From Pseudooceanicola aestuarii (GTDB taxonomy: Bacteria; Pseudomonadota; Alphaproteobacteria; Rhodobacterales; Rhodobacteraceae), in contig NZ_JAAFZC010000002.1 in assembly GCF_010614805.1 (NCBI RefSeq), positions 372,001 to 436,000 of the forward strand: DNA of 64,000 nt, given 5' to 3'. Position 1 is the first letter of the stretch; every line of letters starts with the position of its first letter. This document shows, in pieces, positions 8,963-17,485 of the stretch. Both the position numbers and the translations under genes were made by a program. Below the pieces are notes generated by a model. It did no database searches. It was given only the letters and a program-made list of their open reading frames with translations, and was not told where the DNA came from.

Positions 8963-9952
8963 TCAGCCGGCGATATCGACGACCACGCGACCCTTGACCT
9001 GGCCTTGCAGGATCGCGGCGCCCAGTTTGGGCAGGTCGTCCAACGTGGCAGGCTGCACCGCCGCCTCCAGCTTGTCCATCGGCAGGTCGCGAGCCACCCG
9101 TTCCCAGGCGCGCAGACGGTTCTCGTAGGGTTGCATCACGCTGTCGATGCCCAGCAGATTCACCCCGCGCAGCAGGAAGGGGATCACCGTGGCCGGCAGT
9201 TTCGCGCCGCCCGCCAGGCCCACGGCGGCGACCGAGGCGCCGTATTTCATCTGTCCCAGCACGCGGGCCAGCATGTCGCCGCCAACCGCGTCGATGCAGC
9301 CGGCCCAGGCCTCGGATTCCAGCGGGCGTTTGACCGTTTCGGCCAGATCGGCACGCGGCACGATGGTGGAGGCGCCCAGCGACTTCAGGTAGTCACCTGT
9401 TTCAGGGCGGCCGGTGACAGCGGCGACCTCGTAGCCCAGCCCGGACAGGATCATCGTCGCGACAGAGCCGACACCGCCCGCGGCCCCCGTGACCAGCACC
9501 GGGCCCTTGTCCGGGGTCAGACCATGATCCTCCAGCGCCATCACCGACAGCATCGCGGTGAACCCGGCGGTGCCGACGGCCATCGCCTGGCGCGAGGTCA
9601 GCCCGGCGGGCAGCGGCACCAGCCAATCGGCGCGCACTCGGGCCTTTTCCGCGTAGCCGCCCCAATGCGCCTCACCCACGCGCCAGCCGGTCAGCACGAC
9701 CTTGTCGCCCGGCGCGTAGCGGTCATCGCTGGACGACTCCACCGTGCCGGCGAAATCGATGCCCGGCACATGGGGATACTTGCGCACCAGACCGCCGCCA
9801 TTCTCCGACAGACACAGCCCGTCCTTGTAGTTCACGGTGGAATATTCCACCGCGACCGTCACCTCCGCCTCGGGCAAGTCGCTTTCGGGGATATCGCGGA
9901 TCGCCGGTTTCGCCGGTCCGTCGCCGTCCTTTTCGACAAGCAGCGCTTTCAT
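8963..9952 (-). CDS. acuI: Acryloyl-CoA reductase AcuI (MDR/YhdH family)
   Basis: 329-residue NADPH-dependent medium-chain reductase that converts toxic acryloyl-CoA to propionyl-CoA, an essential step in roseobacter DMSP breakdown. Visible features are the start MKALLVEKDGDGPAKPAIRD, the catalytic-domain motif VEYSTVNYKDGLCLSE, HVPGIDFAGTV, and the Rossmann loop VTGAAGGVGSVATMIL. The lack of zinc-site cysteines agrees with this branch. No DMSP lyase or demethylase gene lies in the window. A general quinone-oxidoreductase role is the alternative, but length and motifs match AcuI/YhdH well. Confidence 0.9.
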   Translation of the reverse strand: MKALLVEKDGDGPAKPAIRDIPESDLPEAEVTVAVEYSTVNYKDGLCLSENGGGLVRKYPHVPGIDFAGTVESSSDDRYAPGDKVVLTGWRVGEAHWGGYAEKARVRADWLVPLPAGLTSRQAMAVGTAGFTAMLSVMALEDHGLTPDKGPVLVTGAAGGVGSVATMILSGLGYEVAAVTGRPETGDYLKSLGASTIVPRADLAETVKRPLESEAWAGCIDAVGGDMLARVLGQMKYGASVAAVGLAGGAKLPATVIPFLLRGVNLLGIDSVMQPYENRLRAWERVARDLPMDKLEAAVQPATLDDLPKLGAAILQGQVKGRVVVDIAG

Positions 9953-10010
9953 GTCGGTCTCCTTTTCTGGGTATGACGTGATCCTGGTGTGACTTCGGGG
10001 TGCGGGCCGA

Positions 10011-10556
10011 TCAGCCAGGCGGGGGGCTGTCCGGGCGCGCAGGGGCGGCAGGCGTCGGATCGGGGATCAGGAACAGGTCCGTATCCGCCGGGGCGGCGCC
10101 GGCCGCCGTCAGCAGCGCGTGCACCTGGCCGCGATGATGGGCCTGGTGGTTGAACATATGTGCGATGCAAAGCCCGCGCGGCCGGGTCACCTCGGCGCTC
10201 AGGGCGCCGGAATACCAGCGCAGATCGCCGGCCAGCGCGGCCGCCGTCTGCGTCGCGGCCCAGCGGTCGATCCGGGCGTCCATCCGCTGGCGGTCCCGCC
10301 ACCAGGCGGCCAGATCCGGCGTCAGTCCGGGACTGTCGGCCACGCCCCCCTGCGGACGCGCGCCGCCGTCGAACCGCGACATCCACATCGCGTCCCCCCA
10401 AAGCAGATGGTTCGCCGTGCCCAGGATCGACCCGAAGAACGCCCCGCGGTCGGCCCGCAGCGCGGCCTCGGACAGCCCTGCCATCGCGGCCTGCATCCGG
10501 CAATTCTGCCAGGCGTTGTAACGCGCCATGGTCTGGCAATAGTCCGGCGTGATCAT
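10011..10556 (-). CDS. DinB-superfamily protein
   Basis: 181-residue four-helix DinB/YfiT-like protein. The candidate metal ligands are the histidine in GTANHLLWGD and the pair in MFNHQAHHRGQVHALL, which match the H...HxxxH triad of this superfamily. Members include bacillithiol or mycothiol S-transferases and damage-inducible proteins of unknown activity, and no specific substrate can be assigned here. The ATG at 10556 follows AGGAGGGGAAAG. An in-frame ATG at 10661 has no support. The C-terminal tail is proline-rich (PTPAAPARPDSPPPG). It lies between acuI and aroB on the same strand and is probably transcribed alone. Confidence 0.82.
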   Translation of the reverse strand: MITPDYCQTMARYNAWQNCRMQAAMAGLSEAALRADRGAFFGSILGTANHLLWGDAMWMSRFDGGARPQGGVADSPGLTPDLAAWWRDRQRMDARIDRWAATQTAAALAGDLRWYSGALSAEVTRPRGLCIAHMFNHQAHHRGQVHALLTAAGAAPADTDLFLIPDPTPAAPARPDSPPPG

Positions 10557-10687
10557 CGCGGTCTTTCCCCTCCTGTGGCGCGCCGGGCGCGACGTCCGCC
10601 ACGGCCAGGTGTGGCGGCCCTGCGATAACAGCGGCTGCGGCGGCGGAATGCAACCACCCACCCCGTCGGGGCGCGGCGTTCAGCGCA

Positions 10688-11800
10688 TCATCTTGCCGAC
10701 AGCGCGTCCGCGAGCAGCCCGTGCAGGATCTCCGGCGGCACCTCCGCCGAGACGAAGGCCGTGCCGATCCCCCGCGCCAGGACGAACCGCAACTGGCCAT
10801 CCACGACCTTCTTGTCCTGCGCCATCAAGTTCATCAGCGCCTCCGCCTCCGGCAGATCACCGGGGATGTCGGCCAGGTCGGTCTTCATTCCCATATCGCG
10901 CAGATGCGCCCGCAGTCGCGAGGGGTCTTCCTGCGCACACAGGCCCAACCGCGCCGACAGTTCGAACGCCAGCGCACAGCCGATGGCAACGCCTTCGCCG
11001 TGCAGCAAGCGGTCGGAATAGCCGGTGGCCGATTCCAGCGCGTGACAGAAGGTGTGGCCGAGGTTCAGCAGCGCGCGGTCGCCCTGCTCCGTCTCGTCGC
11101 GAGCGACGATCTCGGCCTTCATCTCGCAGGAGCGCCGAACCGCATGCACCCGCGCGGCCATATCGCCGGCGGCCATGTCGGGGCCATGCGCCTCAAGCCA
11201 GTCAAAGAATTCCGCATCGCCCAGCAGACCGTATTTCACAACCTCGCCATAGCCGGACAGGAACTCCCGCCCCGGCAGTGACGACAGCACATCGGTATCC
11301 GCCAGAACCAGCGTCGGCTGGTGAAAGGCGCCGATCAGGTTCTTGCCCTGTGGCGCGTTGATCCCGGTCTTGCCCCCGACCGAACTGTCGACCTGCGCCA
11401 ACAGCGTCGTGGGCACCTGTACGAACCGGACCCCCCGGCGCAGCACGGCGGCGGCGAATCCCGCCAGATCGCCGATCACCCCGCCCCCCAGGGCCAGAAT
11501 CATGTCGTTCCGCTCGATCTTCTGGTCCAGCAGCCAGTCGACGGCGCGGCAGAGCTGCGGCCAGCCCTTGGTCTGTTCACCGGCTGGCAAAGCCAGGGAC
11601 ACCATGTCGATTCCCTGCCCGGCCAGCCCGTCGCGCAGGCCTTCAAGATGGAGGGGCGCGACCGTCTCGTCTGTCAGGACCGCCACGCGGGAGCGGTGCA
11701 GATGCGGCGCGATCAGCGCGCCGGAGCGGGCCAGCAGCCCAGGCCCGATTTCGATGTCATAGGACCGGGGGCCCAGGTTCACGCGGACGGTTTCGATCAT
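10688..11800 (-). CDS. aroB: 3-dehydroquinate synthase
   Basis: 370-residue NAD- and metal-dependent enzyme of the shikimate pathway, converting DAHP to 3-dehydroquinate. Motifs include ILALGGGVIGDLAGFAAAV, the dinucleotide site; VPTTLLAQVDSSVGGKTGIN; EVVKYGLLGDAEFF; and NLGHTFCHALE, with metal-ligand histidines. The start ATG (11798-11800) overlaps the end of aroK in an ATGA arrangement, so the two genes are translationally coupled and aroK is transcribed first. The coupling is common in Proteobacteria. Confidence 0.95.
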   Translation of the reverse strand: MIETVRVNLGPRSYDIEIGPGLLARSGALIAPHLHRSRVAVLTDETVAPLHLEGLRDGLAGQGIDMVSLALPAGEQTKGWPQLCRAVDWLLDQKIERNDMILALGGGVIGDLAGFAAAVLRRGVRFVQVPTTLLAQVDSSVGGKTGINAPQGKNLIGAFHQPTLVLADTDVLSSLPGREFLSGYGEVVKYGLLGDAEFFDWLEAHGPDMAAGDMAARVHAVRRSCEMKAEIVARDETEQGDRALLNLGHTFCHALESATGYSDRLLHGEGVAIGCALAFELSARLGLCAQEDPSRLRAHLRDMGMKTDLADIPGDLPEAEALMNLMAQDKKVVDGQLRFVLARGIGTAFVSAEVPPEILHGLLADALSAR

Positions 11801-12342
11801 GTCTCCTCCAGGACGTCGGGGCGGGTCAGCAGGGCGGAGGTCACACGTTCGGCCATCTGTGCCACCGATACCCCCGCCTCGGAGCGGGCGGACAGATCGG
11901 CGGTGGCATAGACCGGCACGCGGACCTCGAACAGCTGGGTGAGGGTGGCCAGGGGATCGGGCGTGCGCAACAGCGGCCGGGTATCGCGATGCCGCACCCG
12001 CGACCACAGCACCCGCAGATCCGCGTCCAGCCAGACAGACACCCCCCGTTCCGAGATAATGCGCCGGTTCCCGTCACGCAGGAAGGCCCCGCCGCCGGTG
12101 GACAGGATACAGGGCGCGTCGTCCAGCAACCGGGCCAACACCTGGCTTTCGCGGTCACGAAAGAACTGCTCACCGTCGCGGGCGAAGATCTCGGCGATTT
12201 CCATGTTGGCGGCAGTCACGATCTCGGCGTCCGAATCGCGGAACGGCACGGCCAGATGCGCCGCCAGGGCCTTGCCCACGGCGGTCTTGCCGGCGCCCAT
12301 CATGCCGACCATCACTACCGTTTTCTTCAGTCTCCAGCCCAT
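11797..12342 (-). CDS. aroK: Shikimate kinase
   Basis: 181-residue P-loop kinase that phosphorylates shikimate at O3. The Walker A motif is GMMGAGKTAVGKALA, with FRDSDAEIVTAANMEIAEIF and STGGGAFLRDGNRR supplying substrate-binding Asp, Arg and Gly-Gly-Gly. RDTRPLL gives the lid arginine. The start at 12342 (MGWRLKKTVVMVGMMG) is preferred to the ATG at 12462, since the extra 40 residues look non-coding and would overlap the divergent small gene. It overlaps aroB by 4 bases. The 122 bases upstream must hold promoters for this gene and for the divergent plus-strand run. Confidence 0.95.
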   Translation of the reverse strand: MGWRLKKTVVMVGMMGAGKTAVGKALAAHLAVPFRDSDAEIVTAANMEIAEIFARDGEQFFRDRESQVLARLLDDAPCILSTGGGAFLRDGNRRIISERGVSVWLDADLRVLWSRVRHRDTRPLLRTPDPLATLTQLFEVRVPVYATADLSARSEAGVSVAQMAERVTSALLTRPDVLEET

Positions 12343-12464
12343 CGCCCGGCAAAACCTCGGCACCGAAATGCCTGTTGCGGAATTTCCCGACTGAATGGCG
12401 TGATCTTGCCGGAAAGGCCAGCTATAACTTGGTACGAAAACGCGAAAAATCGGGCAGGTCACGC

Positions 12465-12614
12465 ATGTTTCGGATAATCAAATGGCTGTTCTACCTTGCC
12501 ATTCTGGGGGGAATCGCCCTCGTCGCCTATGCCTATGTCGGGCCGTTCTTCGGCGCCGATTTCGCGCCGCCCTCGCAGGAGATGCGAACCCCCGTGGTGC
12601 TGGATGCGAGCTGA
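12465..12614 (+). CDS. Small single-span membrane protein (49 aa)
   Basis: The 49-residue product starts FRIIKWLFYLAILGGIALVA and continues YAYVGPFFGADFAPPSQEM: one membrane span with a short C-terminal tail. The start at 12465 is preceded by a modest AGG. Its stop overlaps the next gene's candidate start (ATG at 12604) by 11 bases, which suggests coupling. It lies divergent from aroK-aroB and upstream of xerD. I recognise no function. Confidence 0.7.
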   Translation: MFRIIKWLFYLAILGGIALVAYAYVGPFFGADFAPPSQEMRTPVVLDAS

Positions 12615-14439
12615 GGCACAGGCCCTGTCCACCCCTAGGCCCGCCTCCCGGCGGCGGCACGAATGCGCCCTGCCCGACGCGGTCCCCGGCCTTCTGACCT
12701 TCTACGCAGGGATCGCCCCGCCGGTACCGCCACCAACCGCCGCCGGTCCATTGCCGGCCCGCCCACGGCCGTTGTGGCTGCTGATGGGTCTGACGCTGGC
12801 GCTGTCCACGCTGAGCGGCGCGGCCGTCGCGCAGGAGACGGGTGAGCGCCCGATCTCGGCCATCGACTGGCTGAACCGCGATGTGCTGCCGGCGCCCCAC
12901 GCAGCCCCCCGCGCCGGCATCGGCTCCACCACCGGCCTGAACGGCGTGGCACGGCCCGGCGCGGATCCGACCTTCGGTCTGGACCTCGACGGGGCCGCGC
13001 TGCAAACCACAGGCCGCTTTGCCCCACCCGGCGAACCGCCTGTGGCCAGCACCGCGCAACGCCCGGAGGTCCGCACCAGCACCCTGGACGAGACCCGCGC
13101 CGGGGGAGTCGGCCTGTTGCCGCAAGCGGTAACCGGCCTGCCGCTGACGCTCTGGTCCGCCTCCGAGGCGGAAATTCTGTCGCGGCGGATCGGCGGGCTG
13201 GACGTGGCAGGCTTGCCCGCGATGCAATCCCTGCTCTATTCCCTGCTGCTGGCCGAAGCTGATCCCCCCAGGGGCGAAGGCCGCGATCCCGTGCTGCTGC
13301 AGGCCCGCGTCGACAAGCTTTACGAGCTGGGGGCGGTGGATCCCGCGCTGGCCCTGCTGGCCCGCGCCGGGCCGGACCGTCACGAGGCATTGTTCGCCCG
13401 ATGGTTCGACCTGTCGCTGCTGGCCGGCACCGAAGACGAAGCCTGCACCCGCCTGATCGCCGCCCCCGATCTGTCGCCGGGCTATGCCGAACATATCTTC
13501 TGCCTTGCCCGCACCGGCGATTGGGAGACGGCGGCCCTGACCTTCGGCTCCGTCAGCGCGCTTGGCCTGCTGGACCCGTCGACGGAGGGGCTGTTGCTGC
13601 GGTTTCTCGATGTCGGCATGGACGAGGACGCGGTGGCGCTGCCGCCGCCGTCGCAGATCACCCCGCTGGCTTTTCGCCTTCAGGAAGCCATCGGAGAACC
13701 GTTGCCCGCCGCCGCCCTGCCGCGTGCCTTTGCCATGACGGATCTGCGCAACGTTTCCGGCTGGAAGGCCGAGATCGAAGCGGCAGAGCGCCTGGCCCGC
13801 ACCGGCGCCATGCCTGAAAACCGCCTGCTGGGCGTCTATTCGGATCGCAAGCCGGCGGCGTCCGGCGGGATCTGGGACCGGGTGGCCGCGATCCAGCGCT
13901 TTGACGCGGCGATCCAGTCGCGACGCGATGCCGATCGCGCCCTGGCCGCCCTGCCCGAGGCCTGGACGGCGATGCGCCGCGCCGAGCTGGAGGTGCCGTT
14001 TTCCCGTCTCTACGGTCCCGCGCTGGCCCGGATCACCCCCGCATCGGGGCCGGCCCGCGCGCTGGCGTTTCGCATCGCGCTGCTGTCGGACGATTACGAG
14101 GCCGCCGCCGGACAGCTGAAACCGGCCACGCCCACCGAACGTTTCCTGCTGGGCCTGACCCGGGGCGAGCCCGCGCCTGACGACGTGATCGGCCCGCGTG
14201 CCGCCGCGATCGCGCGCGGCTTCGACCTGTCGCGGCCCTTGCCGCGCGGTATCCGCGCCCATCTGGACGCCGGCCGGCTGGGGGAGGCCATCGTGGAGGC
14301 GATGGCCCTTTATACCCGCGCCGCCTCCGGCGAATGGAAGGATATTTCCGACGCGCTGGCCACCTTCCGCCATGTCGGGCTGGAGGACACCGCCCGTCGG
14401 GCGGCATTGCAGATGATGATCCTGGACCGGGCGGGCTGA
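12604..14439 (+). CDS. Exported alpha-helical protein of unknown function
   Basis: Up to 611 residues. A membrane-like segment (WLLMGLTLALSTLSGAAVA) followed by QETG looks like a signal peptide cleaved after AVA, so the mature protein is periplasmic. The exact start is unsure: ATG 12604 overlaps the preceding small gene, but gives a long 50-60 residue leader; ATG 12784 gives a very short one lacking basic residues. The body (from about residue 130) is rich in Ala/Leu helices and looks like a TPR- or SEL-type solenoid, without a motif I can name. It overlaps xerD by one base (TGATG), so it is co-transcribed with it. No function is assigned. Confidence 0.75.
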   Translation: MRAEAQALSTPRPASRRRHECALPDAVPGLLTFYAGIAPPVPPPTAAGPLPARPRPLWLLMGLTLALSTLSGAAVAQETGERPISAIDWLNRDVLPAPHAAPRAGIGSTTGLNGVARPGADPTFGLDLDGAALQTTGRFAPPGEPPVASTAQRPEVRTSTLDETRAGGVGLLPQAVTGLPLTLWSASEAEILSRRIGGLDVAGLPAMQSLLYSLLLAEADPPRGEGRDPVLLQARVDKLYELGAVDPALALLARAGPDRHEALFARWFDLSLLAGTEDEACTRLIAAPDLSPGYAEHIFCLARTGDWETAALTFGSVSALGLLDPSTEGLLLRFLDVGMDEDAVALPPPSQITPLAFRLQEAIGEPLPAAALPRAFAMTDLRNVSGWKAEIEAAERLARTGAMPENRLLGVYSDRKPAASGGIWDRVAAIQRFDAAIQSRRDADRALAALPEAWTAMRRAELEVPFSRLYGPALARITPASGPARALAFRIALLSDDYEAAAGQLKPATPTERFLLGLTRGEPAPDDVIGPRAAAIARGFDLSRPLPRGIRAHLDAGRLGEAIVEAMALYTRAASGEWKDISDALATFRHVGLEDTARRAALQMMILDRAG

Positions 14440-15392
14440 TGGGCGGGCAGATGGGCGGCGACGGCGGCGATGCGCATTGGATCTCGGCCTTTCTGGACGC
14501 CCAGGCGGCAGAGGCCGGCGCGGCGCGCAACACCCTGTTGGGCTATGGCCGCGACCTGAAGGACACCGGTGCCTGGCTGGCCGGACGCAACACCGGCTGG
14601 TCCACGGCCACCCGCGACGATATCGAGGCCTACCTGGTCCATTGCGAGGCGCAGGGTTTTTCCGCCGCGACCCGCGCCCGTCGCCTGTCTTCCATCCGAC
14701 AGCTCTACCGCTTTGCCTTCGAAGAGGGCTGGCGCGCCGACAACCCCGCGATCCGCATCAAGGGGCCCGGTCGCAGCCGCGCCCTGCCCCGCACCCTGAC
14801 CATGGCGGAGGTCGAGGACCTGCTCGCCGCCGCCCGCACCCTCGGCCGGACGGAGGCGATCCGCGCCCGCAACACCTGCCTGGTGGAGGTTCTCTACGCC
14901 ACCGGGATGCGGGTGACGGAACTGGTCTCCCTGCCCGTCAGCGCCGCGCGGGGCGATCCGCAGATGCTGCTGATCCGGGGCAAGGGCGGCAGGGAACGGA
15001 TGGTGCCGCTGTCCCCCCCGGCGCGGGAGGCGTTGACCGCCTGGTTGACGCTGCGCGACGCCGCAGAGGCCGCCGCGCGCCGCAAAGGGCACCCTCCCTC
15101 GCCGCATCTCTTTCCCTCCGGTTCCTCCGACGGCTACCTGACCCGTCACAGGTTCTACTTGCTGATCAAGGAAATGGCCGTGATTGCCGGGGTCTCGCCG
15201 CAGGCCGTGACGCCGCACCGTCTGCGCCATGCCTTTGCCACCCACCTGCTGGAAAACGGGGCCGACCTGCGCGCGATCCAGACCCTTCTGGGCCATGCCG
15301 ACCTTGCCACGACCGAAATCTACACCCATGTGCTGGAGGCCCGCCTGCGGGAATTGGTGGAGGCGCATCACCCCCTGGTCAAACCGCGCTGA
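14439..15392 (+). CDS. xerD: Tyrosine recombinase XerD
   Basis: 317-residue site-specific recombinase that resolves chromosome dimers at dif with XerC. An N-terminal SAM-like core-binding domain (about residues 8-95) precedes the catalytic domain. Catalytic residues can be placed at Arg158 (GMRVTEL), Lys182 (GKGGRER), His260 and Arg263 (PHRLRH), His286 (LLGHADLATT) and Tyr295 (EIYTHV), so the site is complete. The ATG at 14439 overlaps the previous stop by one base; a second ATG at 14451 is possible. Its position next to housekeeping genes and its length argue for XerD rather than a phage or integron integrase. XerC cannot be fully excluded. Confidence 0.9.
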   Translation: MGGQMGGDGGDAHWISAFLDAQAAEAGAARNTLLGYGRDLKDTGAWLAGRNTGWSTATRDDIEAYLVHCEAQGFSAATRARRLSSIRQLYRFAFEEGWRADNPAIRIKGPGRSRALPRTLTMAEVEDLLAAARTLGRTEAIRARNTCLVEVLYATGMRVTELVSLPVSAARGDPQMLLIRGKGGRERMVPLSPPAREALTAWLTLRDAAEAAARRKGHPPSPHLFPSGSSDGYLTRHRFYLLIKEMAVIAGVSPQAVTPHRLRHAFATHLLENGADLRAIQTLLGHADLATTEIYTHVLEARLRELVEAHHPLVKPR

Positions 15393-15869
15393 GAGCCAAA
15401 CCGCCGCCGCATCTCGCCGGCTCCCGATTCGCAGGCCCTGCCCCTGTGTCCTTCGCCGCGCCCTCGCCCTGCATTCTCAACCTGTCCCTGGCATCTTCCT
15501 CTCAGGTCTGACCTCGCTCCTCCGGGTGGAACGCTCCCTCCCTTCGGGCCCAAGTACCGCCGCCGGAGGCGCCTGCCCTCACCACCGGGACGAGTTTGCC
15601 AGGCAAGGGTGCCACCATCTCCCCGCTCATCGCCTTCCGGCACGGCCTCACCAGCCCATCACCCGCCCGCGTCCCATCGTAGACCCCGCCGCCTCTCCTG
15701 CCACCCACCCCGGGCGGCACGTCACACCAAGGGCTCGGCCCGCCCTGCCCACATCGCCCCCGACATTACCCGGCCTGCGTCACCCCGTCCCGCCATGCCG
15801 CGTCACGCCCCCTTGATCCGCCCCGCTCCCGCCACCATAACCCCTGCAAATGTCCAAGCAGGAAGCATC
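15393..15869 (+). other. 477-base intergenic region, pyrimidine-rich
   Basis: No convincing gene. The plus strand is markedly C/T-rich and carries one copy of a dispersed repeat (15543-15570). No clear terminator for xerD was found. The promoter of the downstream CNNM gene should lie near its right end. Confidence 0.6.
15543..15570 (+). repeat. Dispersed intergenic repeat, copy 1
   Basis: 28 bases running from TTCGGG through TACCGCCGCCGGAGGC. It shares the TTCGGG ... TACCG(C/T)(C/T)GCCGGAGGC frame with copies at 25342-25370 (minus) and 33687-33716 (plus). All three are intergenic. Confidence 0.7.
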
Positions 15870-17213
15870 ATGGAAACCGGTCTGATCTTCGATACCGCCT
15901 TCTGGGTCACCTCCGGCTCGATCCTGTTGCTGCTGGTGCTGTCCGCCTTCTTTTCCGGCTCCGAAACCGCGCTGACGGCCGCCTCACGCGGCAAGCTCCG
16001 ATCGCTGGCCGACAAGGGGTCCAAGGGCGCCACGTCCGCGCTGGACATCACCGAGGACAACGAACGGCTGATCGGTTCTGTCCTGCTGGGCAACAACCTG
16101 GTGAACATCCTGGCGACCTCGCTGACCACTGCGCTGTTCACCCGGATGCTGGGCGACAGCGGCGTGGCGCTGGCGACGCTGGTGATGACCGTGCTGGTGC
16201 TGATCTTCGCGGAGGTTCTGCCAAAGACCTATGCCATCACCAATGCCGAGGTCGCGGCCTCCCGCGTGGCGGGACCGATCCGGGTGATCATCACCCTGTT
16301 CTCGCCCATCGTGTCCGCCGTCCGGGTTCTGGTGCGTGGCGTGCTGCGCATCTTTGGCGTGCGCACCGATCCCGACAGCCAGATCCTGGCCGTGCGGGAG
16401 GAAATCGCCGGCGCCTTGCAGCTGGGCCATTCCGAAGGCGTGGTGGAAAAGGAGGACCGCGACCGCATTCTGGGCGCGCTCGACCTGGGCGACCGCGCCG
16501 TGGAAGAGATCATGCTGCACCGTTCGCGGATCGAGATGATCAACGCCGCCGATGCGCCGGCGGACATCCTGACGCAATGCCTGCGCTCCAACCACACCCG
16601 TCTGCCTGTCTACGAGGGGGAGCCGGAGAACATCATCGGCATCATCCACGCAAAGGACCTGTTGCGCGCGATGCACAAGCTGGCCTTTGTCACGGCGTCG
16701 GAAACCGCGGAGGATGCGGAAACCCCTGCCGTCACCGCCCTGACCGGGTTTCGCATCGAAGACGTGGTGATGCCGCCCTATTTCGTGCCGGAAACCACAA
16801 CGCTGGACGAACAAATGCGCCAGTTCCTGCGGCTGCATACGCATTTCGCGCTGGTGGTGGATGAATACGGCGCCTTGCAGGGTCTGATCACGCTGGAAGA
16901 CATCCTTGAAGAGATCGTGGGCGAAATCACCGACGAGTTCGACCAGGATGGAGAGCATGAATTGCGCCCTTCCGAGGACGGGCATTTCCAGATCGACGGG
17001 GCCATGACCATCCGCGATCTGAACCGGGCGCTGGATTGGTCGCTGCCGGACGAGGAGGCCAACACCGTTGCCGGCCTGGTGATCCACGAGGCCCAGACGA
17101 TCCCCACGGTGGGACAGGTGTTTTCCTTCCACGGCTTCCGTTTCGAGGTCACGGCGCGCAAGGACAACCGGATCACCGGGCTGAAGATCCGGCCGCTGAT
17201 GCGCGGTCTCTGA
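15870..17213 (+). CDS. CNNM/CBS/CorC-HlyC domain membrane protein (hemolysin-like family)
   Basis: 447 residues. The N-terminal CNNM transmembrane domain (about 1-190) begins METGLIFDTAFWVTSG and includes LSAFFSGSETALTAASRGKL, the family's conserved helix. Two CBS domains (about 205-350) follow, with RIEMINAADAPADIL and LVVDEYGALQGLITLEDILE. A C-terminal CorC_HlyC domain (about 365-447) starts HFQIDGAMTIRDLNRALDW. Homologues work in magnesium or cobalt efflux and resistance, and the hemolysin label is historical. The start at 15870 is preceded by AGGAAGC. Its nearest relatives are PaeA/YtfL/TlyC-type proteins. Confidence 0.9.
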   Translation: METGLIFDTAFWVTSGSILLLLVLSAFFSGSETALTAASRGKLRSLADKGSKGATSALDITEDNERLIGSVLLGNNLVNILATSLTTALFTRMLGDSGVALATLVMTVLVLIFAEVLPKTYAITNAEVAASRVAGPIRVIITLFSPIVSAVRVLVRGVLRIFGVRTDPDSQILAVREEIAGALQLGHSEGVVEKEDRDRILGALDLGDRAVEEIMLHRSRIEMINAADAPADILTQCLRSNHTRLPVYEGEPENIIGIIHAKDLLRAMHKLAFVTASETAEDAETPAVTALTGFRIEDVVMPPYFVPETTTLDEQMRQFLRLHTHFALVVDEYGALQGLITLEDILEEIVGEITDEFDQDGEHELRPSEDGHFQIDGAMTIRDLNRALDWSLPDEEANTVAGLVIHEAQTIPTVGQVFSFHGFRFEVTARKDNRITGLKIRPLMRGL

Positions 17214-17222
17214 CCAGCCCTG

Positions 17223-17244
17223 CGCGAACCGGTCGCGATTTCTT
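17223..17244 (+). terminator. Weak intrinsic terminator after the CNNM gene
   Basis: CGCGA-ACCGG-TCGCG hairpin followed by ATTTCTT, 10 bases after the stop at 17213. The stem is only 5 base pairs, so it may be inefficient. Confidence 0.4.
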
Positions 17245-17485
17245 GACGGGCCGGACGCGATGGCGCGACAGGCTCTGCCCCCTGGCCCGTTCGGATCGGC
17301 GCGGCCGCATCGGTCCTGTTCAGAACAGCCCCGCTCCTCTCAGCCCGGCCACCCTGCCCCGCGCCGCACAACCGCCCGAAGGCGCCTGCCGCACCCGGCG
17401 CCGGATTGGTCGGCGCACCACAGCCCCCCCCCGGCAAGGCGCGAAACCTCTGGTCCCCTGCTGGCACCGGCGCTAACCATTCCGC

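Noticed and set aside
14439..15392. Phage or integron integrase
   Set aside because: Length, catalytic residues and chromosomal housekeeping context fit XerD; no attachment sites or phage genes adjoin.
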